Part shown: piece by piece, positions 18,019 to 27,064 of the stretch
Layout: every line of letters begins with the position of its first letter
How positions within the stretch are numbered: the first letter of the stretch is position 1
Assembly (NCBI RefSeq): GCF_002277955.1
Contig: NZ_CP018477.1
Location: 2,501,206-2,565,205 of the forward strand
DNA: 64,000 bases
Origin: Thermogutta terrifontis
GTDB lineage: Bacteria; Planctomycetota; Planctomycetia; Pirellulales; Thermoguttaceae
Direction: 5' to 3'
The notes under the pieces: model-generated
What the model saw: the letters and a program-made list of their open reading frames with translations, nothing else
Told to the model about the DNA's origin: nothing
Databases searched by the model: none
Program-made: the position numbers and the translations under genes

Positions 18019-19899
18019 CTACTTTCTCGGCGTCACCTGCCCTTCCCATTCCTGTAGCGGGCGGAGTGAAACAGGTGCACGTTTTGCAGTGGGATTGCAC
18101 CAAAAAACGACAGCCAGCCTGAATGGTTGATCGGGAAGCTTCGTGCGGATTACCAGCTTGGTCACGCCCTCATTCTGCCGCTGAGGTGGCGGCGGATTGG
18201 CAGATTGCGTCTCGAATGTGAGATCAGGCGGCGAAAGAATCTCCGCTGTGATTTGCCGATTACCCTGGGTAAGCGTGGCTGTGTTGCTGCGAAGTCTGAC
18301 CTTCGCTTCGGTGTGAATTTGCCATTGAAGTTCCTTGCCCCGGTGCCCGGTGATTTCATCCTGGAGGAGGACAGCATCGCGACCGAACACCGCTATCCCG
18401 CGGAGGACTCTCGAAGAAGGGCCGGTCCCCGGTTGGGCGTCATCCGAATACGCTGCCGAAAGATCGACGACGGCATGGGAACCATTGGAGCCGTTCCAAA
18501 AGGCAATGACAGGTGCTTCGGCGCGGGGGTTTTGGTTCTGCCCATTCAAAAGAAGGGTATTCTGTCCCTGCGTACCCAAGCGATAGTACGTCCAACGTTG
18601 GTTTCCGAAATAGCCGGGCAGGTTGTAATCGTCGGGGCCCAGATCGAGGACCCACCGTAGACCCTGGGCATCGAGGACAAAAGTCCCTAGCTCCAGGTGG
18701 CTGTGGTTGACGGCGTTGTCCCCGCCCTTAAAGCCCACGAAGACGGCCTGATCTGTCCAGTCACTCCACAGGGTCACGATGTCCGCACCGCGGAACCACT
18801 TGGCCACAGATTCCTGATTAATGTCAGCAGATTGGTCGTTATACCACCAGAGATGGAGAGGCGTGCGGCCCTTAATCACTTCTCGCTCATGCCAGGCATA
18901 AAGGGGTTTGCCAAAGCGCGTCGCCAGCCAAAACATCGGCGCCGCCGATCCCACCCGGGCAGACCCATCCGCAAAATTAAAAGCCAACCCGCTCGGACCA
19001 ACCACGTGAATCCGAAAGTGGCCCGCTTTGTCGAATCCCGGCAAATCGGACAGGCCAAAATCCGTACCAAGGGCACTCTGCAGTCCTGCCAGCATGTAAA
19101 CCGTATAGTGAGTAGCATAGCTCCAGTAACCCGGGCCTTCCGCCCAGGCTCCATCAGGCGCGTAGTTGGCCATGGCGATTGGAACCGACCTGATGGCTTG
19201 CGCCACGATGTATTGTGCTAGTTCCGGCTCCTCGTCGGCAACTGCCAGGGCCCCCAGGGTCATCCCGCCGTTGCACACCTGATTCCAATTCCACGGGGTT
19301 TTTGTCCACCACGTTCCTTTCCGATAAACTTTCTCCCCCTCCCGGAGGCCCTTTTCTACGATTGCCTGTCGAATGGTCTGACGCTGTTGTGAATCCAGTA
19401 CGTCATAAAGCCAGTCATAGCCAATGGCGAGTGCGTGCGTCATTTCCGCGGTATCTAGAAAATGGGACGGATTCCAATCAGGAAAGCCCGCGGCCGTGAG
19501 CATTTCTTTGATGGCCCGATCGGCGTAGCGCCGCTCTCCCGAGAGCCGGTAAACCGTGGCCAGGAGGTAAACTCTGGAGAGACAGCGCCGGCTCTGATCA
19601 AGCAAACGGGGACCTATGAGACGGTGCTTCACCGGGGATTGACTCAGGACCTCATCGGCTTCTTTCCGGAGAGATTCAAAAAGTGCCTGGACTCGGGCGT
19701 CACGGGCGAGAAGCTGCTTTACCCGGATCTCATTTTCACGCGTCACTATGAGTCTTGGGTGTTCCCTTCGGAGTGTCGCCAACGGGGAAGGGGTCTCCCA
19801 CGCGGCGACGGGACGGCTAACGATGAGGATTGACGGCAAAATAGCGAAAATAGCAAGGATTATCACACGTTTTGCAGGGAAACAATGAGAAAAAATCAT
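18019..19899 (-). CDS. Secreted heparinase II/III-family polysaccharide lyase
   Basis: The 626-residue exported protein starts at an ATG preceded by GGAGGAG, giving a signal peptide (MIFSHCFPAKRVIILAIFAI then a small-residue site near PVAAW). The N-terminal half is an alpha/alpha toroid of the alginate-lyase/heparinase type (HPRLIVTRENE, TAEMTHALAIGYDWLYD, WNWNQVCNGGMTLGALA). The C-terminal beta-sandwich has the heparinase II/III signature DNAVNHSHLELGTFVL and WVLDLGPDDY. These enzymes cleave uronic-acid-containing polysaccharides by beta-elimination, probably in the periplasm here; the exact substrate cannot be read. An in-frame extension to 20082 lacks signal-peptide character and is rejected. 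Confidence 0.85.
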   Translation of the reverse strand: MIFSHCFPAKRVIILAIFAILPSILIVSRPVAAWETPSPLATLRREHPRLIVTRENEIRVKQLLARDARVQALFESLRKEADEVLSQSPVKHRLIGPRLLDQSRRCLSRVYLLATVYRLSGERRYADRAIKEMLTAAGFPDWNPSHFLDTAEMTHALAIGYDWLYDVLDSQQRQTIRQAIVEKGLREGEKVYRKGTWWTKTPWNWNQVCNGGMTLGALAVADEEPELAQYIVAQAIRSVPIAMANYAPDGAWAEGPGYWSYATHYTVYMLAGLQSALGTDFGLSDLPGFDKAGHFRIHVVGPSGLAFNFADGSARVGSAAPMFWLATRFGKPLYAWHEREVIKGRTPLHLWWYNDQSADINQESVAKWFRGADIVTLWSDWTDQAVFVGFKGGDNAVNHSHLELGTFVLDAQGLRWVLDLGPDDYNLPGYFGNQRWTYYRLGTQGQNTLLLNGQNQNPRAEAPVIAFWNGSNGSHAVVDLSAAYSDDAQPGTGPSSRVLRGIAVFGRDAVLLQDEITGHRGKELQWQIHTEAKVRLRSNTATLTQGNRQITAEILSPPDLTFETQSANPPPPQRQNEGVTKLVIRTKLPDQPFRLAVVFWCNPTAKRAPVSLRPLQEWEGQVTPRK

Positions 19900-20275
19900 G
19901 TAGTCTCCTCCTACTGTCGTTTGCTCTCTCGATGTCGTCAAAATTATCCGTCCTGGCCGTTTCGACAAAAGCGGGACTTGCAAGGATTTCTCTCTCGCGC
20001 TCCTTCCGTCGGTTCGGGCAAACACTTGCGATGTTGCTCCTATCCGGCCACAGTATGATTGCAGACCTCCGCCCGAGCGCACAGGGCCACCCAGGATTTG
20101 AGAAAAGCGACACGTTCTCGCGGTCTCCTGCCTCGAAACGCCTGCGATTGCCGGAAATTATCTGTTGGGTGATCATCTCAACCACGGTCCCAGCCGATAT
20201 ATTTTGTCCAATCTAATTATCACAACGCAAACGACAAATTTGCTCCGAAAGGAACAATTTACCCCACCTACGCCC
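19900..20275. other. Intergenic stretch, no gene seen
   Basis: Nothing here has a convincing coding frame. The heparinase ribosome binding site is next to 19900; the right part becomes AT-rich toward the promoter at 20276. Confidence 0.5.
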
Positions 20276-20303
20276 TTGACAACGGTTCTCCAGTTGGTAT
20301 CTT
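20276..20303 (+). promoter_or_regulatory. Putative sigma-70-type promoter of the Pro/Cys-rich protein
   Basis: A perfect TTGACA at 20276-20281 is followed after 16 nt by TATCTT at 20298-20303. Transcription would start near 20310. The resulting leader of about 185 nt can form an 8-bp stem, GTGGTCGC with GCGGCCAC, around 20339-20372. Confidence 0.5.
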
Positions 20304-20495
20304 TAACAACCTAGGGATGGGGATGCCCCACGGGAGGTGTGGTCGCAGGCTACAAAACAGGGAGGCGGCCACAGGTCGCAAATGAGCGCCGGTAGTGGGG
20401 TGGCATCCGCCCGATAGGAGTTCGTTGCTCCTGCTGAGTTGTTGGTGTGTCCGTTGCTGTCTGGGTGTTTCAGCCTTGAAAAGGAGGACCCGAAG

Positions 20496-20957
20496 ATGAA
20501 TCGCTTAAGCATCCTGTGTGTGGCTGCTGTGTGTGTGGGACTGTTCACGGCGTGGGTGGCGAATGCCCACGAACCCAACGCGTGCTGCCAGCCTGTTCCA
20601 GCCTGCCAGCCGGCGTGCGAGCAACCCGCTCCCCCGGCCTGTGAACCGGCTTGCCAGCCCGTTCAACGCGTTGGATTGCTGGCCCGGCTGCGGGCTCACT
20701 GCGAGGCTCGGAGGGCTGCCAAGGCCTGCTGCGAGCCGGCTCCCTGCGAAGCGCCGAAGCCCTGCGAGCCTGTGAAGGTCGAACCGGCCTGCCAACCCGA
20801 GTGCCCGCCCCCGGTTCACCATCATTGCCGCCTGTTCCGTCGGCATCATCGGGTGGTGATCGTGGACGAGGCATGCTGCCAGCCGGCCGCTGAGGCACAG
20901 CCGGCGCAACCCGCGGAAGCCCCGAAACCGGCTCCTCAGCCCGAGGAAAAGAAGTGA
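20496..20957 (+). CDS. Exported proline/cysteine-rich protein
   Basis: The 153-residue protein begins with a signal peptide (MNRLSILCVAAVCVGLF, cleavage near ANA-HE). The mature chain is dominated by CQP, CEP and PAC units, with paired Cys (ACCQP, KACCEP, EACCQP), a basic central part (RLRAHCEARRAAKAC) and an H/R-rich patch before a Pro/Ala/Glu tail. No enzyme motif is present. A disulfide-rich cell-wall or surface protein is the natural guess, since Planctomycetes have Cys-rich proteinaceous walls, but this is inference. AAGGAGG lies 9 nt before the ATG. It has its own promoter and an intrinsic terminator, so it is a monocistronic and perhaps strongly expressed unit. Confidence 0.75.
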   Translation: MNRLSILCVAAVCVGLFTAWVANAHEPNACCQPVPACQPACEQPAPPACEPACQPVQRVGLLARLRAHCEARRAAKACCEPAPCEAPKPCEPVKVEPACQPECPPPVHHHCRLFRRHHRVVIVDEACCQPAAEAQPAQPAEAPKPAPQPEEKK

Positions 20958-21123
20958 GTGCCTGCTGATGTGGATCGGATGCCCGCCCCGACCTGGCTCA
21001 GGTTGGAATTGCCCCTCCCGTTAATTGCCTCCGTGCATTTGGCCAGTGGATGCCAACCCTGAAATGCTTTCTCTTGGGGCTACGTAACCCTGTGCGTACC
21101 CCATCACGGTGATGTAACTCGCG

Positions 21124-21157
21124 ACCGACCCTCCATTGAGAGGGTCGGTTCTTTTTT
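21124..21157 (+). terminator. Intrinsic terminator after the Pro/Cys-rich gene
   Basis: A perfect 10-bp stem (ACCGACCCTC at 21124-21133 with its complement at 21140-21149, 6-nt loop) is followed directly by TCTTTTTTT. It lies 167 nt after the stop at 20957. The remainder of the 20958-21259 gap shows no gene; a TATACT at 21205-21210 may be the -10 box of nrdR. Confidence 0.88.
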
Positions 21158-21259
21158 TGAGACTCCCTGCCACCCGGTCCATTTCGGCGAATTACCGAAG
21201 TCGCTATACTACCCTAAAGAGAGCTTTTGCGCTGGGAACGCTTGATCAGGTTTCCGCCC

Positions 21260-21778
21260 ATGAAGTGCCCGTATTGTCATCAAGACGACGACCGTGTCAC
21301 CGACAGCCGGGTGGCGGAAAACGGGGCTGCCATCCGCCGGCGGCGCCAGTGCAATCGGTGCGGCCGACGTTTCACAACTTACGAGCGGGTCGAAAAGCGC
21401 CGGCTGAAGGTCATCAAAAAAGATGGATCGCGCGTTCCTTATGACCGGAACAAGCTGAAAGCGGGGCTTGAAAAGGCCTGCTGGAAACGTCCAATCAGTG
21501 ACGAGCAGATCGAGGCCGTTGTTTCCGCCATTGAAGAGGATATCGAACGCAATTTCGATAACGAAGTGGAGAGCCGATATATCGGCGAGCTGGCAATGCA
21601 GTACCTTCGCCAGCTCGACCAGGTCGCCTATGTCCGATTTGCCAGCGTTTACCGCCAGTTTGAAGATGCCAAGGACTTCGTTGAGGAAGTCCAGCCCATG
21701 CTCAGCGAATCCGGTTCAAATAGTCTTCTCGCATCCCAGCCAAAACCAACTTCTTCCCAGGTTCCCCAAAACCAGTAG
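21260..21778 (+). CDS. nrdR: Transcriptional repressor of ribonucleotide reductase genes, NrdR
   Basis: The 172-residue product has the NrdR zinc ribbon (Cys3, Cys6, Cys31, Cys34; MKCPYCHQDDDRVTDSR, then CNRCGRRFTTYERV) and an ATP-cone domain (KRRLKVIKKDGSRVPYDRNK, later RYIGELAMQYL and YVRFASVYRQFEDAKDF). NrdR senses ATP/dATP and represses ribonucleotide reductase genes. The start at 21260 is the one that gives the family N-terminus. The C-terminus is some 20 residues longer than usual and Ser/Pro/Gln-rich. It converges on the MMPL gene. Confidence 0.95.
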   Translation: MKCPYCHQDDDRVTDSRVAENGAAIRRRRQCNRCGRRFTTYERVEKRRLKVIKKDGSRVPYDRNKLKAGLEKACWKRPISDEQIEAVVSAIEEDIERNFDNEVESRYIGELAMQYLRQLDQVAYVRFASVYRQFEDAKDFVEEVQPMLSESGSNSLLASQPKPTSSQVPQNQ

Positions 21779-21822
21779 TCGTTAGCAGTTGCGGAAAGAT
21801 TCGTCGGCTGCTCTGTGTTTTT

Positions 21823-24255
21823 TCACCGACGGGACTGCACAGGGATTTCCGACTGGAGGTGGGGTTCCAGGTGGACTTCTCTCGCGCCAGTGGTTGTTTC
21901 GGCTGCTTTCTTCCAAGGCCATCCAGGCAAGTATCGAGCCAATAGCACGATAATGCACGGGACAAGAATGGTTCGTATAACGAATGTATCGAGCAGTACC
22001 CCCAGTGCTAAGGCAAACCCCAGTTGGTGCATCGTACGCAGTGAACCACTGATCATGGCGATGAATGTCCCCGCCATGATGATCCCGCAACTGGTGATGA
22101 TTCCACCCGTCTTCCGCAGAGCCGATTTAAGACCTTCCGCAAACCCATATTTGGCCTGTTCTTCCAGCACGCGGGTGACAAGATAAATGTTGTAATCCTC
22201 GCCCACGGCCACGAGGATGACGAACAAAAAGGTGGGGAGCTTCCAATCCAGGCCATGGTAAGTAGCCCCACGAATCCACGAAAACACCAATTCAGTGATC
22301 CCCAGCGTCACATAATAGCCCCAGATGACCGACAGGACGAGAAAAACAGAGAGCACCGGTCGCCGCAGGATAAGAATGAGGACAAACAGCACAGCCAGGG
22401 GAACCAAACGCTGAATAAGCTGCTGATCGCTGAGGGTTACCGCTCGCAGATCGCGGATTCCAGGTGTCGTCCCGATGAAATAAAACCGCGCCCCGTTCCA
22501 GTCGGAATGAGAACTTGCCCATTGATTGAGATAATTTTCCAGGGCATCGAGCAAATAAATGCTTTCCACCGAGAACGGATCATAGGGAAAAATGACGTCC
22601 AGGCGTGTGACCTTGCCCCGATACGGCTCCTGCTGCGCGACGTACATCGCCCTGGCGCGAGCCCGGACCACACCACTCACCAACGCACTGCCACCGGCCC
22701 CCTCTCCCAGCGGATCTACCAGACTCCTCACACTCTGAATCGGCTTGAATCGCGTGCCATCGGACGCCGTGTATTCCATCGAATAAATCGCTTGCGTAAG
22801 TTCCCGTAGTAACCGAAAGCGATCGGGGCCCTCCAAAAAGTCGGCTTTGGGATGATAAGCCAGGATCGTGACTGGCCCCGTTTCCCCTGCCGGGAAATAC
22901 TCGCGAAGAAGCGCCGTTCCCTGCACACACCGGCGATCGGGACCTAGCTCGCTGAGCAGGTCATAGGTGAGGTCAATAGAGCGGGCATTCCAAACGAAAG
23001 GAGCCATCACGAGTAAGGACCCGACGAGGATGAGGCCCGGCCGACGCAACACGCGCTCTCCGAGAAAATTCCACAAGCCTTGAAATCTGGCCCCCACAAT
23101 GGACCGCCGCCCCAGCCGGATATCGTCGGATTCCTCTCCGGAATCCAGGTCCACGCGAAATGGCCAGAACACCTTTTTGCCCAGCACACAAAGAATGGCG
23201 GGGGCCAAAGTGAAGCACGCCGCCAGGGCCACAATAAGCGCCACAGCAATCGCTGGCCCTCCGTTTCGGAACTTTCCAAAGTCGGAAAAGATCATCATTC
23301 CAAGCCCCAGGATCGTCGTCCAGGCGCTGGCAAGAAGAGCCGCACTCACAGCGTCGAGGGCACTGGCCGCCGCATCAATGATACCAGCCCCTTTGGAAAG
23401 TTCCTCCTTGTACCGGGCGATCAGGAACAGGCAGTAATCCGTACCACTGCCAAAAAGGACCACCACCACAAAAATTTTGGTCGTTTTGAAGACCGCGAAC
23501 TCAAACCAGCCTGTTTTGAGACTGATTCCCGCCAAGATCGCGAGGACATCAAAGGCCGTAAATACCGCCACAGCCAGCGCGATGAGCGGCACTGCCGCGA
23601 GAAGCGGCGCCCGATAGACGACAAGCAAGATGATTATGATCAACCCTATGGTCGCCCATTCGGTGTTGCGGATACTCTCTTCAGCCGCGATGAGCATTTC
23701 CGTCCCCACAGCCCCCGAACCGGTAACACCGATTTCCAGACCTGCCGGCTTTTCGGGCGACTGCGCCAATTCGTCAAGTTTTCTGTAAATCTCTGCGAGG
23801 GGCTTCATATTCTCGATGGCCATGATTTCCCCCCGCATCTGGAGAATTACAAGGGCTGCCTGGCCGCGGTCCGTTACCGGGCTTTTCAATTTCTTGCCCA
23901 CAACTTGAGCGGTCGGCCCGGTCACGCTCACAATGGGTGTCTGCTCTCCCTCCTTCGGCTGGAAGGTTTCCACGATGCGTTCGGAAAAGGCGAGATCCGC
24001 GGCAGAAAGCGGGCCGTCCCGCCGTGCTAAAACGACGACGACCTCACTTTGAGATTCCGACTTTCCAAATGCTGCCGCGCGAAGTTTTTCACCCTGAACA
24101 CTTGCCGCCTGATCGGGAAGGTATGCAAAATCACCGTCGCGAGCTACTTCGTCCCATACTGGGGCGGCAAAGTGAAGGATAAGAAAAATCGCTCCCCAGC
24201 CGACAAAGATCAGTGGCCAATAGCGCGTGACGAACTGGCTGAAATAACGAAACAC
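21823..24255 (-). CDS. MMPL/RND-family membrane transporter
   Basis: The 810-residue protein has the two-repeat MMPL/RND plan: one N-terminal helix (RYWPLIFVGWGAIFLILHF), a large external domain, five helices, then the same again. Each half has a family motif in its fourth helix: GSGTDYCLFLIARYKEE and VGEDYNIYLVTRVLEE. Such proteins export lipids or other hydrophobic molecules using the proton gradient; the substrate is not predictable. I start at the GTG at 24255 because AGGAGAG lies 8 nt upstream, whereas the TTG at 24273 has no such site. It is transcribed toward nrdR. Confidence 0.85.
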   Translation of the reverse strand: MFRYFSQFVTRYWPLIFVGWGAIFLILHFAAPVWDEVARDGDFAYLPDQAASVQGEKLRAAAFGKSESQSEVVVVLARRDGPLSAADLAFSERIVETFQPKEGEQTPIVSVTGPTAQVVGKKLKSPVTDRGQAALVILQMRGEIMAIENMKPLAEIYRKLDELAQSPEKPAGLEIGVTGSGAVGTEMLIAAEESIRNTEWATIGLIIIILLVVYRAPLLAAVPLIALAVAVFTAFDVLAILAGISLKTGWFEFAVFKTTKIFVVVVLFGSGTDYCLFLIARYKEELSKGAGIIDAAASALDAVSAALLASAWTTILGLGMMIFSDFGKFRNGGPAIAVALIVALAACFTLAPAILCVLGKKVFWPFRVDLDSGEESDDIRLGRRSIVGARFQGLWNFLGERVLRRPGLILVGSLLVMAPFVWNARSIDLTYDLLSELGPDRRCVQGTALLREYFPAGETGPVTILAYHPKADFLEGPDRFRLLRELTQAIYSMEYTASDGTRFKPIQSVRSLVDPLGEGAGGSALVSGVVRARARAMYVAQQEPYRGKVTRLDVIFPYDPFSVESIYLLDALENYLNQWASSHSDWNGARFYFIGTTPGIRDLRAVTLSDQQLIQRLVPLAVLFVLILILRRPVLSVFLVLSVIWGYYVTLGITELVFSWIRGATYHGLDWKLPTFLFVILVAVGEDYNIYLVTRVLEEQAKYGFAEGLKSALRKTGGIITSCGIIMAGTFIAMISGSLRTMHQLGFALALGVLLDTFVIRTILVPCIIVLLARYLPGWPWKKAAETTTGAREVHLEPHLQSEIPVQSRR

Positions 24256-24493
24256 TGATCCATCTCTCCTCAAGCATCACCGCCCAGAAACTCCTCTCCC
24301 GCCCGGAACCTTTTTCTATCGTACCAAATTCGCAGCCAACTCCAATAGTTTTCTACAAGGACCCAATGCCCGAAAAATGCTTTCCCACTTTAAAACAGGC
24401 AAGATTTAAACTCCGGGAAAAGTGTAACAGGAGCGAAAGACCAATGGCTGGACAACGGCGCAGAGGGCTTAGCTTTTGCAGAGAGTCGCCATG
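24256..24493. other. Intergenic stretch, no gene seen
   Basis: This gap between the MMPL gene and the terminator of the hemerythrin gene shows no credible coding frame. It probably carries the promoter of the MMPL gene, but no clear boxes were found. Confidence 0.4.
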
Positions 24494-24536
24494 AAAAAAG
24501 AATTCAAGGTAGGCGAACCCTAATAGGCTGCCTACC
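24494..24536 (-). terminator. Likely intrinsic terminator of the hemerythrin gene
   Basis: On the minus strand a 7-bp stem (GGTAGGC with GCCTACC, 24508-24536, 15-nt loop) is followed by TTGAATTCTTTTTT. The stem is rather short for the loop, and it lies about 70 nt after the stop codon. Confidence 0.5.
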
Positions 24537-24604
24537 CTGTTGGCAGACAGAGCGGACAAATGATGTGGGACCCCTGCATTGAAACGTTGCGCGGGGTGGT
24601 ACCT

Positions 24605-25012
24605 TTACGGGGCCGACTGGTTGACCACACTCGCCAGTTTCGTGTCGACATGTTTGATATGCTGGATGACCCAATCACACAGCTCCTTCTGGAGTTCGAG
24701 AACCAGGCTGGGCGTGGGCCCTTCTGTTTCGAACCGTTTCTTAAAATTTTGGAACTTCCGCACAAATTGTTGGTGGCCAAGCTTGTTGGTTAAGGCAAGA
24801 GGGCATTTTCTGCGCTCCATCACTGCTTCCTCGTCAGAAAAGTGTTTCACGGCGTATTCCCCGAGGAATCCGATCAGGTTCGCCAGCTCTTCCTGTCCCT
24901 TTCTGGCTTTCATGGCTGCCAGCAACCCATTAAGCTTGTGGAGAAGTTCCTGATGTTGTGCATCGATTCGCGGAATTCCGGTGGTCATTGAGCCGTCCCA
25001 GACGTAAACCAT
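24605..25012 (-). CDS. Bacteriohemerythrin-like protein with one altered iron ligand
   Basis: The 135-residue protein matches the hemerythrin four-helix bundle from its first residues (MVYVWDGSMTTGIPRIDAQH). Ligand candidates are His20, His57, Glu61, His80, His118 and Asp123. The position expected to be His four residues before His80 is Asn76 (TNKLGH). Hemerythrins bind oxygen at a di-iron site, so this change could weaken or alter that site. GAGGAGGG lies 7 nt before the ATG at 25012; the longer frame to 25183 adds residues unlike the family. Its neighbours are unrelated. Confidence 0.88.
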   Translation of the reverse strand: MVYVWDGSMTTGIPRIDAQHQELLHKLNGLLAAMKARKGQEELANLIGFLGEYAVKHFSDEEAVMERRKCPLALTNKLGHQQFVRKFQNFKKRFETEGPTPSLVLELQKELCDWVIQHIKHVDTKLASVVNQSAP

Positions 25013-25409
25013 TCTTTGTCCCTCCTCGGAAAATTCTGTAACCATCGTACTGTCAAGGTTCCCTGAACAAGCATAGCTCGGCCACGCGAGCACGAATCCC
25101 GGCGAATTTGCCCAGCTTACCTTGCTGAGACGGAGTCGCAACAAACTCGGGATCAGTTCCCAAGCTTGGTATCGCTGATTCACCGACTCGCTATTTCTCC
25201 AAAGCGCGATTACTTTAAACTGCGCATATTCATCAGAATGCGCAGTTTTACCACAATGCGAATCTTATCTCGTGAAGCTCCGAGACAAAAAGTCCTACGA
25301 TTTTCCTAGGCGCAGGACACAGCTGCACCGTTTGAGAATCACCGATCGTGTCTTGAGCCAAATCCTCAGCGTTTGCTAAGATTCTGCCGCAGAACCGGAG
25401 TCACCGCGC
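25013..25409. other. Divergent intergenic region with a perfect inverted repeat
   Basis: No gene is seen. AAACTGCGCAT at 25217-25227 and its exact complement at 25238-25248 are separated by 10 nt. The repeat lies about 205 nt upstream of the hemerythrin gene and 160 nt upstream of the lipoprotein gene. It has no T-tract, so an operator or structured leader is likelier than a terminator. Confidence 0.5.
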
Positions 25410-27008
25410 GTGGCAACAAGGATGAAGCACTTGCAACGTCCCTGCGTTCTCCTGACGCTTCTGACTTGCGCCGGGCTGGTCGGCTGCGCGTCCTTGCCGC
25501 TCCAGCCTGGGATCTCGTTACGTTCCAGAGATTCGCAAACCAATGCTGTCTCCTCTGCTGCTTTGCATGGCGCGGAACGGAGCATCCGGCAGGACCAACC
25601 CACGGACGCTGCTCACGGGCTGCCCGAAGATACCAGCAAGCCCTCCGGGAAGGACGATGGGATTTCTTCCCAGCCTGTCGCCGCGGAAAAAAGGGACAAC
25701 CCGGCCCAGAACACTCGGCAAAGCCCTTCGGGTGTCCCTTCCCCGGAGGCGAATCGGCCGAACGCCATCTCGATCAACCTCCTCGTGGAAGAGCTCGAGG
25801 CCGAAGGGATCCTGACTCCCCAAAGCAAAGCCCAGCTTGTCGAGGATCTCTGTCGCACTCCCCCGGATCTCTGGCCGGCCGTCGTCGATTTCTTTCGCGC
25901 CAGTGTTGAGCTGCGTCGCAAGCGAGGCTCAAGCACAGCGAGTCCGGTTGAGGGACTACCTGCAAATTCGTCCCTCACTCCGCCTGGCCATTCAGCATTG
26001 CCTTCACTGGCAGAGCAAGCGCAGGGCTCGGACTCGCGTCCGGCCTTTCCAGACGTCCAGAGTGCCGCGTTGCATGGGAACGATCGTGTCAATGGTCGCG
26101 CCGAAGATCACGCCTCTGCCATTAGGCCAGCCACGCTCACTCAACAGCCGGGCCAGCCTGCCACGGTTCTAACGCGTGCAGAACTGTCCGACTCTCTCGA
26201 CCAGGTCTCGCCCGGCACCCCCACCTCCCTGCAACCGGTGGGTGAAGCGACCGTGAGTGACGTGTCTATCCGCGGAGCTTCCCCCATCACGACCGCAACG
26301 ACCCCATCAAATGGGAGCTGGCAGGAGTACCTGCGACAGGCGGTGAAAAGTCTCAACGAGACCTCTCGCCGGGATGACGCTGACGAAATCCGTCTGCGTC
26401 TTTTGGAATTGGCACTTGCCAATCGAGAAAATGCCTTGCAGCCGATACCGGGCATGAGCCCCGCACTCCAGGAATTCTGGTCCGAAACGCTCTTCGCATT
26501 GGGGCTTCTGCAAGATTCACACCTCAATCCCGATCCCAAGCTCCGGCTTGCCGAAGCTCGGCGGCATCTTCAAAACGGCATTCGGCGTCTGGGAGAGGAG
26601 TGCCCTCTGGAGGTGACGGGGCTGGCCTTCGTAACAGCCGTGCAAAGCTGGGGTGTCTACGAGGCCTTTGACAAATACGAATTTGTCCCTGGTCAAAAAG
26701 TCCTGCTGTACGCGGAAGTGGAAAACCTCAGTGCGGAATCGACACCCAAGGGATTTCGCACGGCGTGGCGGAGCAGTTACCAGATTCTTGATGGCACCGG
26801 CAAAGAAGTGGCCCGTTATGAATACGCTCCCAACGAGGAGTATTGCCGTCGTCCACGGCGGGACTTCTTCATAGGCTGCGAACTGTCGTTTCCCAGAGAT
26901 GCCGCGGCAGGCCGGTATGTGTTGCGACTCACCGTGGTCGATCTGATCACCAATCGCGTGGGCCAGGGAACAATCGAATTCACACTTCGCACTCAGGCCG
27001 CCAAATGA
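25410..27008 (+). CDS. Lineage-specific lipoprotein of unknown function
   Basis: The 532-residue protein starts at a GTG (GGAG 10 nt upstream; an ATG at 25422 is the alternative). It has a lipoprotein signal with lipobox LVGC, lipidated at Cys26. Residues about 35-300 are low-complexity, rich in Ser, Pro, Gln and Glu. A helical part (about 300-380) and a conserved-looking beta domain at about 410-528 follow (WGVYEAFDKYEFVPGQKVLL, YEYAPNEEYCRRPRRDFF, RYVLRLTVVDLITNR). The last domain resembles a macroglobulin-type sandwich, but I do not recognise the family. A surface or periplasmic role is all the sequence supports. Confidence 0.65.
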   Translation: MATRMKHLQRPCVLLTLLTCAGLVGCASLPLQPGISLRSRDSQTNAVSSAALHGAERSIRQDQPTDAAHGLPEDTSKPSGKDDGISSQPVAAEKRDNPAQNTRQSPSGVPSPEANRPNAISINLLVEELEAEGILTPQSKAQLVEDLCRTPPDLWPAVVDFFRASVELRRKRGSSTASPVEGLPANSSLTPPGHSALPSLAEQAQGSDSRPAFPDVQSAALHGNDRVNGRAEDHASAIRPATLTQQPGQPATVLTRAELSDSLDQVSPGTPTSLQPVGEATVSDVSIRGASPITTATTPSNGSWQEYLRQAVKSLNETSRRDDADEIRLRLLELALANRENALQPIPGMSPALQEFWSETLFALGLLQDSHLNPDPKLRLAEARRHLQNGIRRLGEECPLEVTGLAFVTAVQSWGVYEAFDKYEFVPGQKVLLYAEVENLSAESTPKGFRTAWRSSYQILDGTGKEVARYEYAPNEEYCRRPRRDFFIGCELSFPRDAAAGRYVLRLTVVDLITNRVGQGTIEFTLRTQAAK

Positions 27009-27064
27009 CAGCCGTTTCTCGGCGTGTGCCGCCCGTTTCAAACCAACCGGTGCCCTTCACTCGC

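Noticed and set aside
21779-21822. AGCAG/CTGCT with a following T-run as the nrdR terminator
   Set aside because: The stem is only 5 bp around a long loop, too weak to support.
23080-24030. A 316-codon plus-strand frame
   Set aside because: It is antisense to the MMPL transporter and is very rich in His, Arg and Lys, typical of a GC-rich shadow frame.
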